Below are positions 33,655 through 44,762 of a stretch of 64,000 nt of DNA, piece by piece. The stretch's first letter is position 1; each line of letters begins with the position of its first letter. Both the position numbers and the translations under genes were made by a program. The notes below the pieces were generated by a model. It ran no database searches. It was not told where the DNA came from and was given only the letters and a program-made list of their open reading frames with translations. The DNA comes from Tipula vernalis (taxonomy: Eukaryota; Arthropoda; Insecta; Diptera; Tipulidae): positions 48,174,333 through 48,238,332 of the forward strand of contig OY282560.1 of assembly GCA_958295665.1 (NCBI GenBank), read 5' to 3'.

Positions 33655-33861
33655 CGTGTGTGTTCTGATACTGATTATCCGTTTGAATTCCAAAGAAGGC
33701 AGTTTCCTGTTAGACCGTCATTTGCAATGCCTATCAATAAAGCACAAGGGCAGACCGTTGAAAATATCGGCATATATTTGCCACATACTGTGTTCACTCA
33801 TGGACAGCTTTGTATGTTGCTTTTGTCGAGAGTTCGAGCCAACTTAAATTGGAAATATTAA
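33655..33861 (+). pseudogene. Helitron helicase C-terminal fragment
   Basis: DYPFEFQRRQFPV followed by AMPINKAQGQTVENIGIYLP and HGQLCMLLLSRVRAN is the end of a Helitron Rep/PIF1-type helicase (motifs V and VI: INKAQGQT and ALSRVR, here with an extra Leu). Only about 68 codons remain, upstream frames are unrelated, and the sequence stops at a TAA after NWKY. It shows that a Helitron once inserted here. No Helitron ends (TC start or hairpin-CTRR) were identified. Confidence 0.85.
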
Positions 33862-34544
33862 TCTAGGGTTGGCCTTAAATAAGTTCTTCCACTCAGAACT
33901 GACGCGGTTAGTGACATAATTTTAATGATTTATTGTGATGAAACTGCCCGAAACAACTTTGAGATAACTTTGAGAATGGTGTCATTTGAAAGTCAGCCAA
34001 TCCACTGAATATGCAATGTTGGCAAAACTTTTCTGATTATGCTAAACCGACTTTCTTTTCCGCACAATAAATTCAAAATATTTCTTAATTGGGAAGTTTT
34101 AATAAATGTACACATGGGACAAACCTGTATACTAAATCCGATGGTCCAACGTTTGTTTGGCAATATAGGAGACAGTATATTTTTTGGTCAATTTAACGCT
34201 GGCAAGATACAAAACGAGAAGTCAAATTACTGCTTTTATGCAGCAATCGAGATATGTTGTGACACTGGTAAGATTTTCATTCACAAATAAAAAAATTCTT
34301 TCATAAATGTGGATGTGCTGAACTGGAACGTCTTAGCAGCCTAATTGCTTTTGGGTTTTACGGTTCGAACACTGATCGATACTAGTCGATTATGATAACT
34401 CCTTGATTATTGCGTTAATCGGAAAATTTCGACAAATAACTAAGGGTTTGCGATATTACAAAAGTTTTTGCGATTTGGAAGCTAGGGAAACATTGTTGAA
34501 CCTAAGGCAGTTTAGCTAAATTCGAAAGGCCTTCTACAAGGCCT
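33862..34544. other. Interval with one unassigned open frame
   Basis: An 83-codon plus-strand frame (34039-34290, MLNRLSFPHNKFKIFLNWEV) has no family I recognise. It may belong to captured DNA beside the Helitron piece. Nothing else is seen. Confidence 0.3.
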
Positions 34545-35070
34545 ACATATTAGGTGGTAGCATGACAGAGCAAGGCCCGGGCTATATGGTGGATATATCA
34601 AATCTTCAATGCCCAGATCTCTGAAATTTTTTTTAGTCTAGCATTGTCATGAAGGAAGACGACTTTTCCTTTTGGTCAATTCTAGCCGATTTACCTCAAT
34701 TGCTTACCTTAATCGCATTAGTTATTGACATCAGAGAATGAAATCAATCATTTGGCCAGGTTGGGACAGCTCATAATGCACGATTTCCTTCCAATCCCAC
34801 CAAACACAAACAATTACCTTAGGTGGCGTCAACCCGAGCTTTGCTACCGTTTGTGCGGCTTCATCCATCTTGGATCACAATTTATTCGTACATGATTGTC
34901 GTAGGTGTACTTTTCAGCGACCGTAATGAATCTCTACAAAAACGGCTCAACAACGATTCGTAGATGGAAATTCGGTCCATTAAACTGTTAATCCACTGTT
35001 AATTCATGTGGTAGCCAAATATCCAGCTATTTTTGTATCCAGCCTTAAGCAAATGACACTGGTCGAGAGC
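34545..35070 (-). pseudogene. mariner transposase relic
   Basis: Minus-strand fragments follow a mariner transposase. WLPHELT is the block before the catalytic region. RFITVAEKYTYDN stands for the usual TGDEKW, so the first catalytic Asp is lost. DEAAQTVAKLGLTPPKVIVC and VWWDWKEIVHYEL are the WWDWKG block. VVFLHDNARLK keeps the second Asp. YPPYSPGLALSCYH replaces PYSPDLAPSDYH, so the final Asp of the D,D34D triad is Cys. Several frameshifts separate the blocks. Terminal repeats were not found. Confidence 0.8.
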
Positions 35071-35489
35071 TCATTTTCAAAACGCAATTAGAGTGGTCTA
35101 ATAGGATTAGTCTTACATTGTAAGATATGCCACCCTAAAGCCATCTATTGGATAAAAGACGCCTAAACTTTTTCCTTGACCCAATATAATGATTTATCCT
35201 ATATACATCGATCTTCTAGGTTGATCTGCTATTTAATGAGTTTTCGATATTTACTCTGGTACATCCTTCTGCTGGCTTGATTTGGCTGTCACATTATTTG
35301 CGAATAATCTTCCTATCGGTACGGGCATTGCTTTATTTTGCAAATCAAAATATAGAACTACATAATATACACGAAGATTTCCAACCCTATAGTGGCAGTT
35401 GGAAAATGCTCTAGTAATTTTGAAAATATGACACAATTTTATGTTAATTTCTACTTCCTTTTCGAAATTTTTTTATCACAAAATATTCC

Positions 35490-35690
35490 TTTTTGATAAT
35501 TTGACATGGTATAATTTGAGATGGTATAAATTTTCGGTCCGCATGTCAAAGATATTGGAATCCTGCCAAAAACGGTGAAACATTTTAAAAGCAAAACAAA
35601 AACTGTCTTGATGTCGGTTTAGATGTCTGTACCAACGGTATCTCGACATGGACTTTTCAGATTTCGGAATTTTTTTCGCAAATATTAGAA
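35490..35690 (-). repeat. Conserved module flanking CAACTC array (copy 3, inverted)
   Basis: Read on the minus strand it matches the later half of module copy 1: TCGAGATACCGTTGGTACAG, then ACATC, a T-rich block, and GGCAGGATTCCAATA followed by TTGACA. It precedes the G-rich-strand array on plus, which is the same relative arrangement as copies 1 and 2 on the opposite strand. Confidence 0.6.
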
Positions 35691-35699
35691 AAACGCAAA

Positions 35700-36310
35700 T
35701 GTAGAACTGGAGTTGGATTTGGGTTTAATGAGCCTTGGATTGAGGGGGATTGAGTTAGAGATAGCTTGATTTGATTTACATAAGTCGAGTTTCACCAAAT
35801 TGATTTGAGAGTTGACTTGGTTGTTGCGTTTGGGGTTGAGTTAATGGGTACATTGCGTTAGGGTTGGGTTATGTTTAAGTTTTAGTGTGGGTTGTTGCTT
35901 AAATTTGAAGGGTTGTGGTTCAAGTTCACAGGCATAGAGTTTAGAGTTGATTTAGTCGTTAAGTTGGGGATTTGTTTGAAGTTGAGCTGAGATTTGAGTT
36001 GGAACTTAGCTTGAGTTGTTTTGAATTAAGTTCGAGTAAGCATGCAGTTTGTGGATTCTGTTTGGTGTTGAGTTTGAGGTTCAGTTGTGGGTTGAGCTGT
36101 AGTCCAGTAGCATGTTGAGTTGAGATTGAGCAAAGTGTTCAATTGGATATTTATTTAGGGTTTGCTTTTATAGTTAAGTTCGAAATTAGATTATGTTGGG
36201 TATAAGTTGAGATTAAGTTGGAAATTGAGTTAGAGGTTGAGGTTGAGATTGAGTTGGGATAGAGTAAAGGATTCAAGGGTTATAATATGGATTAATATAG
36301 AATGAGTTGA
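35700..36310 (-). repeat. Degenerate CAACTC-type array (4), inverted
   Basis: On the plus strand the words are GAGTTG, TTGAGTTGGGATTGAG, GGTTGAG and GAGTTTAGAGTTGA, the reverse complements of the words of arrays 1-3. The strand asymmetry (G on plus) is equally strong. Confidence 0.75.
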
Positions 36311-37106
36311 CTTAATAAATGAGATAAGTTCCGGACTTTTCCGGACGGAATTTCTAATCACCTCGGGAGGTTTTAGCCCCTTACATTTCCTAAAATGGCT
36401 TCCTTCTGTCGTTCGTTTCTACTGCAGTCAGTGCCAGATGGTACACTACTTTTTGTTGCAATGTTCAACCGGACTTTAAAACGTCGAACTGCGAGTATTT
36501 TGCTACAGAATTAAATTTCAATATACAATACAATCTCTGCAATTCACTAAGTTTTTCAATACACCCATAACATTTATATCCAATAAGAGCGGATTTTGCT
36601 GTTGATTAGTAAAGGAGTTTAGGGAGTCTTTGTAACATTTTAATAAAATTTGTGGTAAAATTTGGATTGCAACGCCTCTTCAATCTTTGGTTTACCAAGG
36701 ATTAAAAATTCTGTGGACGATTGACAAAGAACATATCGCACACATATTCGAAAAGTGACACAACTAAAAAAAACGGTTTTTTGAGCTATTGACATAAATT
36801 AATTTGATTCTCATTTATCTAAAAACTAAAACTCTCTAAAATATTTAATAAAGTATCTTCTCAATTTTTGCCACACGTGCTATAAGTGTCACTTTCCAAG
36901 GTTGAAACACAATTTCATCACCTGCAACAAAAGTGATTTATATTCAGTTGTGTTTCAAACTGCAAGGTGAATGTCTTAATGAGAGTACGAAACCGTATTA
37001 TTTTGAATTGTGTCCTTAATATAAATCAATCGCCTAGTTAATTTAGTAATATTTTAAATTAAGTTGATTTAGTTGTGCTACAGCACTGTTAACCTCTGAT
37101 GGTCCC
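36311..37106. other. Interval with no assignable gene
   Basis: An 11 bp inverted pair (TTGAAACACAA near 36901 and TTGTGTTTCAA near 36948) could be a small hairpin. It also lies upstream of the transposase-like pseudogene that follows. No further signal. Confidence 0.35.
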
Positions 37107-38890
37107 ATGAAGATGCGTTTGACTAATGCGAAACAAAAAACTTACTCCATATCTCCCGTATTTAGCAGTGAAAGCGACATCGACGACTCAGAAGCAGATC
37201 CTAACTTTAATATAATTTAACCAGTACAAGTGATTCTTCCGACGGTGTAGGTGAACAAAATATTCCTGCTGAAGTGCAAATCGAAGGTGAAAATTATAAT
37301 GTATAAAAAAAAAAAGAAAAAGGCAACGAAAACCGGACAATTAGGTGGGACAAAAAAAAATTACAAAGGAATTCAGGAAAAGCGTATGTATCGGCATCAA
37401 AAACTAAAAAAAAAATTCCTGAGACAAAAGTGCGCCTAGGTTGCAGAGATAAATGTAAATTCGGCTGCAGTAGTAAAATAAATGACATACAGCGGGAAAA
37501 ATTACTTACAAATTATTGGAACTTAGCTGACTTACAAAGACAAAGAGAATTTATGTTACGAAGCACTGAACATATAAAACCCAAATATCGATACTCTACC
37601 ACTCAGGACTTCAGAAATTTGAGTTCAGCATTTTATTTCGAGGTAGGTGAAACATGCATTAGAGTATGTAAGTTATTTTTCAAAGCTACTCTTGATATTG
37701 ACGATCATCCTATAAGGACGACATTGTCGAAGAAAAGTGATACCGGAATCCTTCAAGGTGAGATGAGAGGTAAACATGGCAAACAAATTACTGTTGACCC
37801 CAAAATTAAAGAAAGCGTGAGAATTTTTATTAATAATGTTCCTAGTATCGAATCGCGTTACTTAAGATCAATAAACTACACGCGAGTTTATCGATAGTTC
37901 TAAAAGTATTGCGGATCTTTATCATGATTATAAAAACCACCGTGAGAACCAGAATCTTCAATTTGCACATGTTAGCCTGTTCAAACGAATATTTCGTGAA
38001 GAGTTTAATATTTCATTTCACGAAAAACTCATTGCTAATTAGTTATGTCGCTCAAATGGTGCACACGTTGCTGTATACGATTTACAAGCAATGTTGCCAT
38101 TACCTAGAGGACAAATCTCTTCCTTTTATTATAAAAGTAAAATGAATTGTTACAATTTTACCATATGTGATTTAAATGTTAAAAATGTGGAATGTTATTA
38201 ATGGAACGAAACAGAAGGGAAACGCGGTGCAGTGGAAATCGGAAGCTGTGTGCTGAATTACATAAAAATAGTATCTGAAAAGGGCAATAATTCGGAACTG
38301 GATATTGCGTTTTATTCAGACAATTGTTCCGTGCAGCAAAAGAATAAATATTTAGCATCGGCCTACTCATATGCGGTTAAAAAATACACTATTCGGAGGA
38401 TAAACCATTAATTCCTAATACGCGGACACTCTCAAAATGAGGGTGATAATGTGTATAGCGTTATAGAAAGCAGATTAAGAGACAACAAAGCCCGATCTCG
38501 GCCAAAAATAATTACTCGCCATATCGTGTTAATGAATTGAATTTTGAAAATTTCTATAATTTGAAAATCCTTCAACAAGAATGGGGAAATAATTTCAAGA
38601 TTAAAACTGATAGAGCACAGGTTAAGTGGCATGATATCAAGATATTGCACGTTGAGAAGGAAGAGCCTATAGCATTTTTCTATAAAACCTCATTTGAAGA
38701 CACTATTTACAAAAAGGTCAATGTGTGTAATTCTAGGAAGAGTAAATCTTTAGATGGGATAAACTCAGTTGGATTAGTCCTGGCTTACTTAGCAAAAATT
38801 CCATTAACAGTCAATGAAAAGAAAGACATACAAAACCTTATTGATGAAAATATTATTCCGAAAATTTATTTTGATTCAGTTTTTAAAACT
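37107..38890 (+). pseudogene. Transposase-like protein pseudogene (unnamed insect family)
   Basis: ATG 37107 opens an acidic N-terminus (SSESDIDDSEADPNFNI). After frame changes comes a basic stretch, then a cysteine cluster (LGCRDKCKFGCSSKI), LLTNYWNLADLQRQREF, AFYFEVGETCIRVCKLFFKA, GEMRGKHGKQ and SVRIFINNVPSIESRYLRS (37430-37897). Further broken frames hold AVYDLQAMLPLPRGQISSFY, RGAVEIGSCVLNYI, LDIAFYSDNCSVQQKNK and IRGHSQNEGDNVYSVIE. It ends near KIYFDSVF. The layout with YD-LQ, YSDN and GHSQNEGD looks like a DDE-type nuclease. I have seen this protein type as a repeated uncharacterised family of insects but cannot name the superfamily. At least four frameshifts. Confidence 0.65.
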
Positions 38891-39835
38891 GTGGATGTGG
38901 TTGTGGATGTGGATGTGGATGTGGATGTGGATGTGGATGTGGATGTGGATGTGGATGTGGATGTGGATGTGGATGTGGATGTGGATGTGGATGTGGATGT
39001 GGATGTGGATGTGGATGTGGATGTGGATGTGGATGTGGATGTGGATGTGGATGTGGATGTGGATGTGGATGTGGATGTGGATGTGGATGTGGATGTGGAT
39101 GTGGATGTGGATGTGGATGTGGATGTGGATGTGGATGTGGATGTGGATGTGGATGTGGATGTGGATGTGGATGTGGATGTGGATGTGGATGTGGATGTGG
39201 ATGTGGATGTGGATGTGGATGTGGATGTGGATGTGGATGTGGATGTGGATGTGGATGTGGATGTGGATGTGGATGTGGATGTGGATGTGGATGTGGATGT
39301 GGATGTGGATGTGGATGTGGATGTGGATGTGGATGTGGATGTGGATGTGGATGTGGATGTGGATGTGGATGTGGATGTGGATGTGGATGTGGATGTGGAT
39401 GTGGATGTGGATGTGGATGTGGATGTGGATGTGGATGTGGATGTGGATGTGGATGTGGATGTGGATGTGGATGTGGATGTGGATGTGGATGTGGATGTGG
39501 ATGTGGATGTGGATGTGGATGTGGATGTGGATGTGGATGTGGATGTGGATGTGGATGTGGATGTGGATGTGGATGTGGATGTGGATGTGGATGTGGATGT
39601 GGATGTGGATGTGGATGTGGATGTGGATGTGGATGTGGATGTGGATGTGGATGTGGATGTGGATGTGGATGTGGATGTGGATGTGGATGTGGATGTGGAT
39701 GTGGATGTGGATGTGGATGTGGATGTGGATGTGGATGTGGATGTGGATGTGGATGTGGATGTGGATGTGGATGTGGATGTGGATGTGGATGTGGATGTGG
39801 ATGGGGTTGCGGATGGGGTTGCGGATGGGGTTGTT
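38891..39835 (+). repeat. (GTGGAT)n perfect hexamer microsatellite
   Basis: After one GTGGAT and one GTGGTT (38891-38902) the unit GTGGAT repeats without a visible error from 38903 to 39802: 900 bases, 150 units. A short 12 bp variant, GGGGTTGCGGAT, follows about two and a half times (39803-39835). The hexamer has no stop codon in any of its six frames, so long Val-Asp, Trp-Met and Gly-Cys frames arise for free. The 450-codon frame running through it is an artefact joined to the pseudogene end. Confidence 0.95.
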
Positions 39836-41600
39836 GTTAGTTTGCTTTGGATTTATAAAGGTAGTAAGTTCTTCGGTGTCGGATTGTAGAGCAGTGTGTT
39901 TGGAGCTGCCTGTTGTAGCTCGGACGAGTGTACAGCATGTCGGTATAGTTTGGGTTATATTACTTCAGATGTACTAGAAATGTGCTGGAATGTGTATGAG
40001 TACGATTGCTAGGCTTTTGATATGTCGGTGTTTGTTGGATTGTTTTTATTATTTAAAGGGTAACTGTTTTAGTTTCACATTATAATTATAATGCTGTGAT
40101 TGCAGCAAAACATGTATCACTCCGCGCGTTAGATAGTGCTGGGTTTGGGGACAGGGCTTCACTTTTATACAGCATAAGAAGAGGTATCTCTTGGATGCCT
40201 CATTATATTAAACAGTTGCAGTTATTTTAAGTTTTTACAGTCAAAACTTTTTCAAAGTGGGATTTGAATGCCAAATAATTACAAAACCCTTACACTACTG
40301 AAGTTATAAAGACAAAGAAGAAGTTTCTTGATTGCTATTGAGTTCCTATAACAAAAAAACTTATAAAAAAGCAAAAAAACGAAGTTTCTAAACTGAATTT
40401 GGTGAAACCTTTTGTGACCGGCTTGTTTTTTGTTAAGTTTTTATTACCAAATTTCTGTTTTTTTTTAAATAACAATATTTGCAATTCGCTCAATACTGAA
40501 CATTAATACACTAATTATGAATTTATGCTCTAAATTTTCTAATTCAAAATGGCTGATCCAATATGGCAGCTGTAACCTTCTGTTAAATAGAAAAGCATTT
40601 CTGGAGTCGCTCATTACGAATCTATTGTCAAATGAATAAAATTTAAAATGGCAGATGCAATATGGCCGCTTTAAAGTGAAAATGGGCTGAGTTAATTAAA
40701 AAAATGTAAGTAAGTTAGTAAGCATTTTGACCATAAATTCGAAATCTGCGACCAAAAAAAACCCTGGGTAGCAAATTTCAATGCTTAATATTAGGTATTG
40801 GGTAAATTGTAAATTCGACGAATTTGTAGAGTCGACAGTATAAATGTGATATTTTTTGAGTTGTATTACTGTATCAGCGCGCACAATTAATAAACGCAAT
40901 GAGACAATAACTGTGATTCGTGGCGGTAATCAAAAACTGTGTCTTTAATTAAATGTGGGCCTAGCTCTTTCTACTGTCGTTTTTCAATTTAACCAAAGCA
41001 AAATAACCAAAGTCAATTTATAATTTATTGCTAATAAATTGAATCGTTCATAGAAATTGGTAACTAATAGCTAACAGAGAAATCAAATCACATGCAGGGA
41101 TTGTTGTTTCGCAGAAATCACCATTACTCGGTAATTGACCCTTTTTGTTGTGTACGATATATGTACATACATAAAATATTATGGATATTTATACAACTGC
41201 CTCGTTTAAATCATAATCATCATGTAAATAATTTTAAAATGTTTATACATATGGGGTATGTAGTAATATGTACGTATATAGAGAGTTGGGTATGTACAAC
41301 ATTATTTTAAGGTTTAAGCATACGTAAATGTGTGTATGTAAAAGAAAATCCATCGAATATTTTTCCAAATCCAAATATCGTAAAAAAATGTGAATTTTCC
41401 CCTTATCACATACGTATACACAAATACTTGCATATAAAATGTACTAAAATACAACCAAATTGTGTACTCGCAATTTTTTTTTTTACGTACACCACTGTCT
41501 ATCGTATACTACTCTTGTACATACAGCAATATTTTTGCTCAAAACTCCCCAACTTTTTTTTTTTTTTTCTATTCATCATTTGTTCGTTCTGTGTGTTTTG
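39836..41600. other. AT-rich interval, nothing assigned
   Basis: No coding, tRNA or terminal-repeat signal found. Short direct repeats such as AAAATGGC-GATSCAATATGGC (about 40548 and 40650) occur. Confidence 0.4.
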
Positions 41601-41634
41601 TTTTTCCCAAAGTAGAAAACGAAAAATCCAACTT

Positions 41635-42111
41635 TCAGTCAGTCTTTCAGTGCGATTTGTATGTAAAAGTTGATTATTTTTGCACACAATCTTCAAAAGC
41701 CGGATTGTGCGCGCGCGTTCTTATCATGTTCTGTTAATCAACGTATGTATAGTGAATAATTTATACAAATTTATGCAACTTTTGGGTATTCATTTAGACA
41801 GATTAAATACGCGGCTTACGAATATTTTTTTGAAGTGAGAATTGGATAAAGGCAAGGATCGAATTTTCTTGTGGCATCCGTTTCTAAACAATTTCATTGA
41901 TAATTAATAAAACAACGTGAATATTGTGTATTAATGTGGAAATGTGATTTTTGATTTTCAAAACAAATAACAAAAAATTAATTTAATTAGAAGAAAAGGT
42001 GTGAAAAACGCTAAACGTAATAAGACGTGTGTGTTTGTGTGAGTGTGTGTGTGGAAAATTTAAATAAATGGAAATGGAAGTTTGCTGCTTAAAAATGGCA
42101 TCAAGATGCAG
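41635..42111 (+). other. Possible host promoter, 5' UTR and first coding exon
   Basis: TTCAGTCAGTCTTTCAGTGC (41634-41653) holds three copies of the insect initiator word TCAGT. Some 430 bases of UTR-like sequence with AAACAAATAACAAAAAAT and GTGTGTGTG runs follow. An ATG at 42068 is followed by 14 codons (MEMEVCCLKMASRC) and a plausible 5' splice site, CAG|GTACAT, at 42111/42112. No further exon is found before the next transposon, so a very long first intron would be needed. This is weak evidence. Confidence 0.2.
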
Positions 42112-42738
42112 GTACATATATGCAAATATTTATGTTATTTAAAAACAAAATGTTAATTATAATTAAGAAGGTGCTGGTGATTAATTTTTGTAATCGTGCG
42201 AGCACGTATTTGACCGGATTACCATTAACAAACAATATGTCAATTATAACTAACCAGAGAGACAGCAATTGATATGCGCGAATTTTATAATGCGGAAGTT
42301 AAATTGTTGGTGTTTTTGTTCTTTTGTTATTGTTAACAGAAAATGAAAAACAAAAACAAAATTTTGTTGCGGTCAATGTCAGTATGTCAAAATGTTAATA
42401 TTTGTAGTTTATTTATGGAGTATTGGAACTGGACTGAAAGTGACATTTATCGACATATTCGATATTTTTATTGTTTGGGTAAATTAAGAAAATTATTTTA
42501 GATGATAAATAATAGAAAATATTTATTTTTATGTTGTGAAGAAAAAAAAATGAAAATCAATTAATTTGTTGTATAGGTATTTGGAAGTAGGTCATAAGTT
42601 TAAACGAATCGGTATTTTTGTTGTTGCCGATATGGATTTTTCTAGGATTTTTTTTTCATTATTATTTTAAATTTGTTAGAAAAGGATTAGAGGTGTATTT
42701 ATTGCTTTTTGTCGTACAGCTGAGTTTTTAAGCTGAAG
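42112..42738. other. AT-rich interval, nothing assigned
   Basis: This would be intron sequence if the first-exon proposal holds. No other signal found. Confidence 0.35.
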
Positions 42739-42740
42739 AA

Positions 42741-42810
42741 AAGCACGCAGAAATTTCCGTGTGTGCGTGTCCGGGAGTGACATTAACGGGTATACACTCA
42801 TGTCTCTAGG
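42741..42810 (+). repeat. Left terminal inverted repeat
   Basis: Starts AAGCACGCAGAAATTTCCGT, continues GTGTGCGTGTCCGGGAGTGA and ends CTCATGTCTCTAGG. It pairs with 44693-44762. The centre (about 42785-42796) is the only poorly matched part. Confidence 0.8.
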
Positions 42811-43074
42811 TACGGGGACTCGTCCTACATGTATGTGTGTGAGTAAAATTAGTTTATTGTTATAATTCATGAGATATATATATATAACACAAATGCAAGT
42901 AACCATCAATTTCAATTATTCAAACACGTGAAATGAGTATAAATATATATTCATCTTCCTGTTGCACAAATTAACAGGGTACAGCAGCTTCCTAGTACTG
43001 TAACAGATTGGAGTTAGTACAAAGATCATTATATTATTGAATAATATAATGAAGCCTCTTACGAATTAAATGTG

Positions 43075-44719
43075 TTTCGAGGAAAATTCTACCGCTACTG
43101 ATCTCAATCTCTGGGAGTATTGTGGGTCCAAAATATTGTTGATCTTCCATCGATTCTAGAATTTCAAAAATTCATGATGAACTGACTCGCCCACTTGCTC
43201 GAACCAGAAACCGAATCCGTGGCCTTCCCTTAGAAAACTAATGCTTTTTTCTATATGGCGAATCACTACGTGAATCTTCAAGGTCTCACTTATTCCAGTT
43301 TTCTCAATTCATCTATATATTTTGACAAATTTTCTTCATTTCTCCTGATACTGAAACAAGCTTCTACAATTTTGTTCATTGCTTGGAAAGCAGAAACCTA
43401 GGGTATCATGATTAATTCACCACCAACTGCTCCACTAATTTCTTTATCGAACAATTTTTCTGGTTCCTTAAGAAGCTTCCTACAGGCGTTCTTTTAAAAA
43501 ACTTCTCCGTGATAGTTTTTGGATATCAACTTGAGCCCCTGAGGCCTTAATATGGCCTTATCCCTGCCTAGCTAAGGTACGAGCCCGTCCCAGAACAAGT
43601 GATTTACAAACCCTTGTAAAATGTGAAGCTCTGGGACAACGCACTTTTCCAAGACAGAAACACTCGATTCTGCGGTAAAAAGCGGCTTATTTATTGTACT
43701 ATTACTCCTTGAGGCCTGTTCCTTAACACTGCCAAGTAAAACGAATTTCTGGTAGTCTGATTCTAAATCTCCGTAAGTTTTCAGTCTATAAACATCTTGC
43801 TTTAATGAGTATGAAACATCGCTTAATTCTAATTCACGCGCTAGAAGACGCACGAATCAATATGGGCAAGGAAAGTATAATGTAGCCGTTTGTTGACCGT
43901 TTACTAGCAGAAGAAGCATGAAATCTGACAAGAATTTGAATGGAATAGAATTTATTCTAATCAAATCAAATAAAATTTTCACGTTATCATAAGTTTCACT
44001 GATTAGGGGGACGATACCTAACATTATCAACTTATGAATTTCTGTTAACTTCCCTTCATTGTTGTTTGAGTCTAATTTTTGTTTTTTAGAACCAACATCT
44101 GAATCTATACATAGATAATCTTCTGGAAGAATAGTCATACAAATCTTGAAGAAGCCTTGACCCACGTCAGCCATAACTTTAATAACGTAATTGCCAGTTA
44201 AATTTCTTCTTACTAAAACACACTCTAATATTTCTTCGGCATCGGCCCACACTACTGGTCTTTCTTGTCTATTTATATTTTTATCGACTTCGAAACTCAA
44301 AATAGTACTTTTATATTCGTCATCTAATGCCTTGAATTTTTTTGACGCTTCTGCTAAATAATTGCTAGGAACCGATTTTCGACTAATATTCTTTCTAATG
44401 AAAGTGCATAATTTTTTCATCTGTCTACCAGAAGTACCTGACTGAACTTGAAAATCAAATAAATTATCAGATGAAAATTGGGCGTTTATTCCTTGCTTGG
44501 TGGCCTGCATTTTTTTGGACACCAGTAACGTACAAAACTGTTCTTGTTGTGTTGCAGGAAGAGTCTCAACAAACTTTTCAATATTAACTCTCTTACGAGC
44601 GGGCTTAATTTTTGATCAGCACACATGTCTGATGCCTCTACCAGTACGTCGGAAGCAAATATTACAAATTTTAAAAGTCGAACCGGATTTTTCCTAGAGA
44701 CATGAGTTTTAATTTTCAA
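43075..44719 (-). pseudogene. Transposase-like gene of the TIR element
   Basis: ATG 44719 begins MKIKTHVSRKNPVRLLKFVI. Frames change near 44570, 43855 and several times below 43570. The main body (43857-44522) has QMKKLCTFIRKNISRKSVPS, then VMADVGQGFFKICMTI, KLIMLGIVPLISETYDNVKI and SDFMLLLLVNGQQTATLYFP. The next piece (43572-43853) ends PELHILQGFVNHLFWDGLVP. The tail, in pieces, includes SAFQAMNKIVEACFSIRRNE and GFWFEQVGESVHHEFL. Two acidic positions (in MADVG and SDFML) could belong to a DDE active site. I know similar proteins only as uncharacterised repeated genes of arthropods and cnidarians. Not functional here. Confidence 0.65.
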
Positions 44720-44762
44720 ATGTCACTCCCGGACATGCACACGCGGAAATTTCTGCGCGCTT
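44693..44762 (-). repeat. Right terminal inverted repeat
   Basis: On the minus strand it starts AAGCGCGCAGAAATTTCCGC, continues GTGTGCATGTCCGGGAGTGA and ends CTCATGTCTCTAGG. The element's ATG (44717-44719) lies inside it, so the first codons of the protein are constrained by the repeat. Confidence 0.8.

Noticed and set aside
38537..39889. 450-codon protein with a long Val-Asp repeat
   Set aside because: The repeat part is the GTGGAT microsatellite, open in every frame. Only the first ~115 codons belong to the transposase-like pseudogene.
38814..39977. 387-codon Met-Trp repeat protein
   Set aside because: Another frame of the same microsatellite.
41332..41737. Cys/Phe-rich 90-113 codon plus frames
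   Set aside because: Composition reflects T-rich DNA; no domain and overlapping frames of equal quality.
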